Part shown: positions 1 through 5,027 of the stretch, piece after piece
Numbering within the stretch: position 1 is the stretch's first letter
Layout of the letters: each line of letters begins with the position of its first letter
Origin: JBHIEE01 sp046760445
GTDB taxonomy: Bacteria; Acidobacteriota; Aminicenantia; JdFR-78
Length of the DNA stretch: 6,555 nucleotides
Direction: 5' to 3'
Assembly: GCA_046760445.1 (NCBI GenBank)
Contig: JBHIEE010000138.1
Span: 1 to 6,555 of the forward strand
Program-made: the position numbers and the translations under genes
Notes under the pieces: generated by a model
Told to the model about the DNA's origin: nothing
The model's input: only the letters and a program-made list of their open reading frames with translations
Databases searched by the model: none

Positions 1-155
1 ATCCCAATACAGAGTTCATTTCCATAGAATACTACCAGAAATTCACGGATGAGGAGTGCTTGAATAATTATTGAACAAAACCCAAGAGTAAAATAAATAA
101 ATAAGACAAAAAAATTATTTTGAAATCGATTGTTAATTCCTAAATCATGGCTCAT
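1..155 (-). CDS. Partial membrane protein N-terminus, spermidine-synthase-like (runs off left edge)
   Basis: An open frame starts at the ATG at 155 and stays open to the window edge, giving about 51 residues. An in-frame stop lies two codons upstream, so this is the only ATG that fits. The N-terminus (MSHDLGINNR) is polar. A hydrophobic stretch at about residues 15-36 looks like a first membrane helix, followed by a segment reading REFLVVFYGNEL. From memory, this segment resembles the first helices of bacterial membrane proteins fused to, or related to, spermidine synthase ('LLRE-LVVFYGNEL' type); that is recollection, not a search. No convincing Shine-Dalgarno sequence precedes the ATG (AAATAAAAG). 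The gene begins 72 bp after the DUF302 stop and could be read through from it. The coding call is fairly secure; the family is tentative. Confidence 0.55.
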   Translation of the reverse strand, partial: MSHDLGINNRFQNNFFVLFIYFTLGFCSIIIQALLIREFLVVFYGNELCIG

Positions 156-227
156 CTTTTATTTATCAATAATTAAATGTCTTACTTAAGATGCAATCAG
201 ATTCTCTAATTAATATAGTGAAAATTG

Positions 228-623
228 TTAAAGGGATTTAATAACTCTTCTCAATTTTTCTGAAGCCTCTCGGGCAATATCATTTACTGCTGGATTATCA
301 ACCATCTTCATTCCGACTTCTGGATCAAAAACCAAAACCACGGCTTTCCCATCATCATCTTCATAAACAATGACATTACATGGTAAAAGAAGGCCAATCT
401 CTTTCTCAGCCTGAAGAGCTTTATGAGCTAAGACGGGATTACAAGCACCAAGGATTATATACTTACTAAAATCGATATTAAGTTTCGCCTTCAAAGTTTC
501 CTTAACATCAATCTCTGTTAAAACTCCAAATCCCTCAGCCTTCAGAGCTTCTTTTAATTTTGGGATAGCTTCTTCATATGAGAAATCGAATTTCTTTCCA
601 AATCCATATTTCTTTTCAATCAA
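228..623 (-). CDS. DUF302 domain protein
   Basis: A 131-residue soluble protein that is essentially one DUF302 domain. The family hallmark is clear: a beta-strand reading YIILGACNP (residues 55-63) and, twenty residues on, the loop IGLLLPCNVIVYE (76-88). The two conserved cysteines are C61 and C82. DUF302 proteins are small dimeric proteins of unknown biochemical role. Their conserved cysteines and frequent presence near metal, sulfur or redox genes suggest ligand binding or thiol chemistry, but no reaction is established. There is no signal peptide or membrane helix. The start codon is TTG at 623, not ATG: GGAGG at 631-635 sits exactly 7 bases upstream and no alternative ATG exists near the N-terminus. 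The gene has its own promoter and palindrome, so it is probably regulated apart from the ArsR-controlled cluster upstream. Confidence 0.9.
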   Translation of the reverse strand: MIEKKYGFGKKFDFSYEEAIPKLKEALKAEGFGVLTEIDVKETLKAKLNIDFSKYIILGACNPVLAHKALQAEKEIGLLLPCNVIVYEDDDGKAVVLVFDPEVGMKMVDNPAVNDIAREASEKLRRVIKSL

Positions 624-660
624 TCCAGCACCTCCATTTAATTAACTGGGACTTGCTTAT

Positions 661-689
661 ATAATATTTAATTGACAATCTTCTGTCAA
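661..689 (-). promoter_or_regulatory. Sigma70-type promoter of the DUF302 gene
   Basis: On the minus strand, a perfect -35 box TTGACA (684-689) is followed by a 17-base spacer and a -10 box TATTAT (661-666, 5 of 6 consensus bases). Transcription should begin near 654, leaving a leader of about 30 bases that contains the GGAGG ribosome binding site. This is the strongest promoter match in the window. Confidence 0.7.
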
Positions 690-692
690 TTA
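669..692. promoter_or_regulatory. Perfect 9-6-9 palindrome over the DUF302 promoter (putative operator)
   Basis: TAATTGACA (669-677) and TGTCAATTA (684-692) are perfect inverted repeats separated by 6 bases. The right arm contains the -35 box of the DUF302 promoter and the left arm lies in its spacer, which is typical of a repressor site. The sequence differs from the TGAACA-type operators of the metal-resistance genes, so a different regulator is implied. No gene for such a regulator is recognisable in the window. Confidence 0.5.
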
Positions 693-713
693 TTCTTGGA
701 TTTCGACTACTTT

Positions 714-836
714 TTATCTCTTCTCCTCAAAAAAATCAAAATTCCTCGCTAGTGGAATAGGGATATGTTTTTCTTGCTTTGGTTTTACAAATAACAATTC
801 TAAAAACTTATCATATTGCCCATCTTCTCCATTCTG
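714..836 (-). pseudogene. Start-less 40-codon protein-like frame, possible gene remnant
   Basis: Between the ArsA-type ATPase and the DUF302 promoter, a minus-strand frame of 40 codons is bounded by TGA at 837-839 and TAA at 714-716. It has no ATG or GTG, and its only TTG would give a much shorter peptide. The translation looks protein-like: DGQYDKFLELLFVKPK, then IPIPLARNFDFFEEKR at the C-terminus. Just upstream, another frame supplies ATG-ATG-ACA-GAA (M-M-T-E). Adding one base would join it to this frame and give a continuous peptide of about 43-44 residues. It may therefore be a frameshifted small gene, the tail of a decayed gene, or chance. The family is not recognised. Confidence 0.35.
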
Positions 837-884
837 TCATCATCTTATATTAAGATTATTGATTTCCTTTTGTATTAGTTATCT

Positions 885-1841
885 CTACTCAAGATCACCA
901 AACACCTGACTTATTTTTTCTAAAACTTCTTTCCCTTGAATATCTGACTCTAAAAGCGGAATATACCCTACTATCAATCCTTTAAATTTCGATTTTATTT
1001 CCCTTAGACATTTATCTTGGACTGCTTTTCTTTTGGATAAAAATTTATCATTTGTCTTAGGCAATATTCTGTTGACAATAATACCATCGACTAAAATTTT
1101 ATATTTTCTTAGCAAAGAAATAGCATTAACTGTCTCTAATATAGATAGCCTCTCAGCATCTAAAACAAATATAAAACAACTACTTTTTTTATCTAATAAA
1201 TAATTCCTAGCTAAGATGAATTTTTCCTTTCTTTTGTTCAATATCTCAATTAAAGGGTCATGCTTAACTCTTTCTCTAAGTGACTCATCTACCTTTGAAG
1301 TCATTTTCATTAAATTCATGATTTGAAGTCTTTTTTTAATCAATCCATCAATCCAAGCTCCCAGTAGCTCGGGTAAGGTTAAAAGGCGCAGGGTATGACC
1401 AGTAGGTGCAGTATCAAAGACAATTTTTGCATAGGGATTATTAATTTTCTCCATAAGCTCAATAAATTTATCAAATATAGCTGTTTCTTCTGCTCCAGGA
1501 GAAAGATAAGCAGCATCAATTTGTCTCTTTATCTCCTCTACTATTACACTGCTCACTACTTTACCTACGGTATCCTTTATCCTTTTCATATATTTCTTCG
1601 CTTCTTTTTGAGGATCTATCTCAATTGCCCATAGGTTCTCCACTATTTTTATCTCTTTTGATCCAATTTTACTCTCAAAGATATGAGAGAGAGAATGAGC
1701 GGGATCAGTTGAAACCAAAAGAGTTTTAATCCCTTTCTTAGCTAAGTTCAAAGCAAAACTTGCGCTACAGGTAGTCTTTCCTGCGCCACCTTTTCCCGCA
1801 AAAAATATAAATTTTCGGTCAGTTATTTTTTTATTAATCAT
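885..1841 (-). CDS. arsA: ArsA/Get3-family transport-energising ATPase
   Basis: A 318-residue cytosolic P-loop ATPase of the deviant-Walker ArsA/Get3 class, as a single ArsA half. Visible motifs are the P-loop AGKGGAGKTT (15-24), switch I STDPAHS (44-50), switch II DTAPTGHTLRLL (143-154) and the adenine-loop element IVNRILP (255-261). These ATPases dimerise around two nucleotides and either energise a membrane pump (ArsA with ArsB) or shuttle clients (Get3). The Get3 zinc CxxC is absent; the only cysteines are C25, C222 and C278. No ArsB or Acr3 is nearby. The ATG at 1841 is chosen because it puts the P-loop at the usual distance from the N-terminus and lies 11 bases after the upstream stop. 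A TTG at 1862 would add seven residues and overlap that stop, without a better ribosome site. Co-expression with the Cys-Cys-tailed protein just upstream suggests a working pair. The symbol reflects family, not proven arsenite transport. Confidence 0.9.
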   Translation of the reverse strand: MINKKITDRKFIFFAGKGGAGKTTCSASFALNLAKKGIKTLLVSTDPAHSLSHIFESKIGSKEIKIVENLWAIEIDPQKEAKKYMKRIKDTVGKVVSSVIVEEIKRQIDAAYLSPGAEETAIFDKFIELMEKINNPYAKIVFDTAPTGHTLRLLTLPELLGAWIDGLIKKRLQIMNLMKMTSKVDESLRERVKHDPLIEILNKRKEKFILARNYLLDKKSSCFIFVLDAERLSILETVNAISLLRKYKILVDGIIVNRILPKTNDKFLSKRKAVQDKCLREIKSKFKGLIVGYIPLLESDIQGKEVLEKISQVFGDLE

Positions 1842-1852
1842 TCTCAAAAAAG

Positions 1853-2137
1853 CTAACAACAAAAATCGTACTGCCCTACTTTCTCAGCAATAATACTTTT
1901 TCTGCCTAAGATTCTTCTTTCCCAACCTTCAAGTTCATCTGCTAAATAAGGAAGTAATTCCAAGGTATAATAGGAAACAGGATTAGGAATACCCAAAAAA
2001 TCTCCAAAAAGAAGGAGAAGAAAGCTATCATTAAGATCAAATGCTTCTTTACGGATGACACTTGAGGCAGGTATTTTAAAAGCTCCTTCCAAAAAATCAG
2101 ATATTCCTGCCCATAATTGATTGGATTTAACTCTCAT
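1853..2137 (-). CDS. Cory-CC-star family small protein ending in Cys-Cys
   Basis: A 94-residue protein whose last two residues before the stop are Cys-Cys (C93, C94), its only cysteines. The core DFLGIPNPVSYYTLELLPYL (46-65) is the diagnostic segment of what I recall as the 'cory-CC-star' family, small proteins usually encoded beside an ArsA-type ATPase; their function is unknown. A mildly hydrophobic run (FLLLLFGDFLGI, 39-50) is probably too short and mixed for a membrane helix, and there is no signal peptide. The ATG at 2137 overlaps the exporter's 3' end by 11 bases and has TAGGA just upstream. A TTG at 2149 lacks a ribosome site and is rejected. The terminal thiol pair suggests binding of a soft metal ion or metalloid, perhaps presented to ArsA or to the exporter; that is inference. 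Confidence 0.85.
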   Translation of the reverse strand: MRVKSNQLWAGISDFLEGAFKIPASSVIRKEAFDLNDSFLLLLFGDFLGIPNPVSYYTLELLPYLADELEGWERRILGRKSIIAEKVGQYDFCC

Positions 2138-4469
2138 CTTTCCTACCAAGTTTAAATAATCTCATTCCATTAAATATCACAATAAGGGAAGCCCCCATAT
2201 CAGCAAAAACAGCCATCCATAAGGTAGCTAATCCTGGTATGGCTAAAGCAAAGAATACTGCCTTGATTAATAAAGCCAGGGAAATATTTTCTTTAATAAT
2301 CCAAAGTGCTTTTTTACCTAAACTTACAGCAAAAGGTATTCCAGATAAATCATCAGCCATGAGAGCAATATCCGCTGTCTCTAAAGCTGCGTCAGTTCCA
2401 GCTGTTCCCATGGCAATGCCTATGGTAGAAGCAGCCAAAGCAGGAGCATCGTTGACTCCGTCGCCTATCATAGCCACTTTATCGTATTTTTTCAGAAAAT
2501 CTTTAATCGCCCCAACTTTATCTTGAGGTAAAAGCTCAGCTTTAAATTCGTCAATTCCCAGTTCTTTAGCGATCGCTTCCGCGGTCCCTTTATTATCACC
2601 AGTAAGCATTGCAATTTTCTGAATGCCTATCTTTCGCAGCTTATCAAGGGTTGGCTTGCAATTATCCCTTATCGCATCAGAGATTACTACAATTCCTAAA
2701 GCTCGCTTCGAATTACCGACAATGACTACGGACTTACTTTCTTTTTCCAACTTTTCCATTTTCTGATCTAATTCAGAAGTACAAAAATTATTTTCCTCAA
2801 AAAGACGATGATTTCCTATGTAAAAATATTCTCCATTGATTTTAGCCCGAGCACCTTTGCCAATAATGGCTTGAAAATCAGAGGGCTCTGAGATTTCTAA
2901 TTCCCACTCTTTAGCTTTAGCTAAAATAGCCTGGGCTAAATGATGCTCTGAACGAGATTCGATACCGGCTGCTATTCTTAAAACTTGTTCCTTATTATTC
3001 TTATTTAAAGGAATAATATCTATGACTTCTGCTTTACCCTTGGTTAATGTCCCTGTTTTGTCAAAGACCAAAGCCTTTAACCTCCCAGCATTTTCCAAAT
3101 GAATACCGCCTTTAATTAACACTCCTTTCCGTGCCGCTCGAGCTAACCCTGCAACAATAGTTACCGGAGTAGATATCACTAAGGCACATGGACAAGATAT
3201 AACTAAAAGCACTAAGGCTCTATAAATCCAATCCATAAATGGTTGGTTAAAAATAAATACAGGAATTGTAGCAATTAAAAATGCGATAATCACTACACTC
3301 GGGGTATAATATTTAGCAAATTTATCGACAAAACTTTGGGAAGGAGCTTTTTGGGCCTGAGCCTCTTCCACCATATGGATAATCCTGGCTAAAGTAGTAT
3401 CTCTTGCCAAGTGAGTAACTTTTACTTCTAAAGATCCTCTTTGGTTGATAGTTCCAGCGAATACAGGATCTCCCCTTTTTTTCTCAACAGGCATAGACTC
3501 ACCAGTTATAGGAGCCTGATTAACATATGAATTTCCTTTAATAACTTCGCCATCTAATGGAATTTTCTCTCCTGGTTTAATTATAATTTTTTCACCAATT
3601 CTCACTAAGTTAACGTCAATTTCCACCTCTTGACCATTTCTTCTGACTAAAGCTTTGGAGGGTGAAAGTTCCATTAAAGAGCGGATAGCATTTCTGGCTC
3701 GATCCATAGAATAATTCTCTAACAACTGAGCCAAAGAGAAGAGAACAACCACAACAGCTGCTTCAGTCCACTCTCCAATAAAGGCTGCCCCTATTACCGC
3801 AATAGTCATTAAAAAGTTCATATCCAGACTAAGAGTGCGGAAGGCAGCTATACCTTTGCGGGCGATATAAAAGCCGCCAATTATTATGGCTAATATAAAA
3901 ATAGGGGTGGTTAAATCTTGGCTTACTTCTAATCTCGAAAGGATAATTCCAGTAACAGCAAGAATACCTGAGGCCATAGTTAAAATTAAATGTTTCCTTT
4001 TATCCCAGAAAGATAATCCTCTCCTGAATTCTGTCTTTATGCTTGCTTTCATACCAATCTGATTAATAGAAGCTACTATCTCGGCTGGCTTAATAACTTC
4101 AGGATCGTATTCGACTTCTAATTCTCGGGAAACCAAGTAGAATTTAATGTCCTTTATGCCTTTAAGTCTATTTAATCTTTTCTCGATAATTGAAGATTCA
4201 TCAGAACAATCCATTCCTTCCACATATAAACGAAGAGAATTTCCTTTTCTCTTTGGTTCCACAGAGTATCCTAATCTCTGGATAATGTTTTCTATATTTT
4301 TTCTATTAAACTCAGAATTATCGATTTTAATTCTTAAAGTAGAATTAACAAATGACACTTCTGCTGATTTAACGCCTTTAGCCTTAGAAACTGCTTTTTC
4401 TATTTTGACCGCACAATCCGCACAATCAATTCCTCTAATTTTAATTACGGTTTCTTTTTTATCTCTCAT
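2127..4469 (-). CDS. cadA: Zn2+/Cd2+/Pb2+-exporting P1B-2 ATPase
   Basis: A 780-residue inner-membrane heavy-metal pump coupling ATP hydrolysis to efflux of divalent soft metals. Two N-terminal metal-binding domains are visible: GIDCADC (14-20) with a CxxC pair, and GMDCSDE (85-91), where the second Cys is replaced by Glu. They are followed by TGES (322-325), the membrane metal site CPC (426-428), the phosphorylation site DKTGT (D470), MLTGDN (621-626) and GDGVNDAPAL (669-678). In the last helices K736 and D757 are 21 residues apart, matching the Lys/Asp pair that defines the Zn/Cd/Pb subclass in ZntA. Length is normal for a pump with two N-terminal domains. The usual nucleotide-binding His-Pro motif reads SEHH (507-510). 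The start ATG at 4469 has only a weak ribosome site. An ArsR-type operator lies 65 bases upstream, and the 3' end overlaps the Cys-Cys protein gene, so the genes should be co-transcribed. The symbol is by class; ZntA-like is equally apt. Confidence 0.95.
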   Translation of the reverse strand: MRDKKETVIKIRGIDCADCAVKIEKAVSKAKGVKSAEVSFVNSTLRIKIDNSEFNRKNIENIIQRLGYSVEPKRKGNSLRLYVEGMDCSDESSIIEKRLNRLKGIKDIKFYLVSRELEVEYDPEVIKPAEIVASINQIGMKASIKTEFRRGLSFWDKRKHLILTMASGILAVTGIILSRLEVSQDLTTPIFILAIIIGGFYIARKGIAAFRTLSLDMNFLMTIAVIGAAFIGEWTEAAVVVVLFSLAQLLENYSMDRARNAIRSLMELSPSKALVRRNGQEVEIDVNLVRIGEKIIIKPGEKIPLDGEVIKGNSYVNQAPITGESMPVEKKRGDPVFAGTINQRGSLEVKVTHLARDTTLARIIHMVEEAQAQKAPSQSFVDKFAKYYTPSVVIIAFLIATIPVFIFNQPFMDWIYRALVLLVISCPCALVISTPVTIVAGLARAARKGVLIKGGIHLENAGRLKALVFDKTGTLTKGKAEVIDIIPLNKNNKEQVLRIAAGIESRSEHHLAQAILAKAKEWELEISEPSDFQAIIGKGARAKINGEYFYIGNHRLFEENNFCTSELDQKMEKLEKESKSVVIVGNSKRALGIVVISDAIRDNCKPTLDKLRKIGIQKIAMLTGDNKGTAEAIAKELGIDEFKAELLPQDKVGAIKDFLKKYDKVAMIGDGVNDAPALAASTIGIAMGTAGTDAALETADIALMADDLSGIPFAVSLGKKALWIIKENISLALLIKAVFFALAIPGLATLWMAVFADMGASLIVIFNGMRLFKLGRKDES

Positions 4470-4534
4470 ATTTCGCTTTTCTATATAAAATCTTTCTCGC
4501 TTTTCTTCTTAATCTTTTAACTCTCCATTAATTT

Positions 4535-4560
4535 TATAGTTGAGCACTTGTTCATATATT
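4535..4560. promoter_or_regulatory. 12-2-12 ArsR/SmtB-type operator before the exporter gene
   Basis: An imperfect palindrome with half-sites 4535-4546 and 4549-4560 around a 2-base centre; 8 of 12 positions pair, with core TGAGCA-CT-TGTTCA. The right half (TGTTCATATATT) is identical over 12 bases to one half of the operator in front of the repressor gene. It matches the 12-2-12 layout known for SmtB/CadC sites. Lying in the 108-bp gap between repressor stop and exporter start, it implies that the exporter also has its own metal-controlled promoter. No clear -35/-10 pair could be assigned. Confidence 0.6.
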
Positions 4561-4577
4561 ATTAAAAATTTTTTTTA

Positions 4578-4946
4578 TTACTCTTCCACATGCCCCAATC
4601 CTTGGTTAAATAAATCTTCTATGTGCTTATCAGCTAAAGAGTAGTAAGCTATCTTGCCCTCTTTTCGATATTTTACTATTTTTAGATTCCTTAAGATGCG
4701 CAGTTGGTGAGAAATAGCTGAGCTGGTCAAACCAATAAGATTAGCTAAATCACAAACACAAAGCTCCTCTTTTGACAGAGCAAAGATAATCTTAACTCGG
4801 GTCGGATCAGATAAAGCACTAAAAGTTTCAGCCAGACTGGTAATAATTTCTTCTGACTTCATAATTTTTTTGACATTATCAACTTTGGCTTTATTGATAG
4901 AAACCACCTCACAAACTGCGTTGTCGGTAATGTCTTTTCTTCTCAT
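4578..4946 (-). CDS. cadC: ArsR/SmtB-family metal-sensing repressor (CadC-like)
   Basis: A 122-residue winged-helix repressor that should leave DNA when Zn, Cd or Pb binds. The core runs from LSDPTRVKIIFAL through the DNA-reading helix TSSAISHQLRIL to the wing YRKEGKIAYYSL. Two metal sites are visible. The alpha3-type site has ELCVCDL (C63, C65) plus N-terminal C12. The alpha5-type site has D106, H108, H119 and E122 at exactly the SmtB/CadC spacing (D-x-H, 11 residues to H, 3 to E). The second N-terminal Cys of CadC appears to be Ser here. The ATG at 4946 is preferred: it gives CadC's length and a similar N-terminus (MRRKD), follows an AAGAAGG ribosome-like site, and leaves the operator upstream. 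The alternative ATG at 4976 adds ten residues including a Cys, but has no ribosome site and lies inside the operator. It is predicted to control itself and the exporter cluster. Confidence 0.92.
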   Translation of the reverse strand: MRRKDITDNAVCEVVSINKAKVDNVKKIMKSEEIITSLAETFSALSDPTRVKIIFALSKEELCVCDLANLIGLTSSAISHQLRILRNLKIVKYRKEGKIAYYSLADKHIEDLFNQGLGHVEE

Positions 4947-4955
4947 AGCCTTCTT

Positions 4956-4981
4956 ATTATGTGAACAAGTGTTCATATATT
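4956..4981. promoter_or_regulatory. 12-2-12 ArsR/SmtB-type operator before the repressor gene
   Basis: Half-sites 4956-4967 and 4970-4981 flank a 2-base centre; 10 of 12 positions pair, including a perfect TGAACA-AG-TGTTCA core. This is the classical SmtB/CadC operator architecture. It begins next to the predicted -10 box and covers the transcription start, ending about ten bases before the preferred repressor start codon, which fits autorepression. Confidence 0.75.
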
Positions 4982-5010
4982 AATTTAATTTAAAGTTTTT
5001 AATTTGTCAA
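4982..5010 (-). promoter_or_regulatory. Promoter of the metal-resistance cluster
   Basis: On the minus strand a perfect -35 TTGACA (5005-5010) is followed by a 17-base spacer and a weaker -10, TAAATT (4982-4987, 4 of 6). Transcription would start near 4975, inside the operator, giving a leader of about 30 bases before the ATG at 4946. The -35 lies only 17 bases beyond the dehydrogenase stop. Confidence 0.5.
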
Positions 5011-5027
5011 GAAAAATGTACTTTAAA

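Noticed and set aside
3..74. Plus-strand frame that could be the C-terminal 23 residues of a gene entering from the left
   Set aside because: It is exactly antisense to the minus-strand membrane-protein start, which has an ATG, a membrane helix and a recognisable segment; the plus-strand frame has no recognisable motif.
72..77. TGAACA half-site resembling the metal operator
   Set aside because: Only one half is present and it lies inside the membrane-protein coding region.
1395..1634. Plus-strand frame of 79 codons
   Set aside because: Antisense to the ArsA-type ATPase and has no ribosome site or domain; a shadow of the real gene.
2239..2526. Plus-strand frame of 95 codons
   Set aside because: Antisense to the exporter's conserved GDGVND region; its Ala-rich translation is the complement of that coding sequence.
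4147..4488. Plus-strand frame of 113 codons
   Set aside because: Antisense to the exporter's metal-binding domains, with no motif or ribosome site.
4561..4577. A-tract/T-tract between repressor and exporter as an intrinsic terminator
   Set aside because: Only an A/T run without any GC-containing stem, so it is not a credible terminator.
4947..4976. Ten-residue N-terminal extension of the repressor from ATG 4976
   Set aside because: No ribosome site, the codon lies inside the operator and at the predicted transcription start, and the shorter form matches CadC in length and N-terminus. The extra Cys keeps it worth testing.
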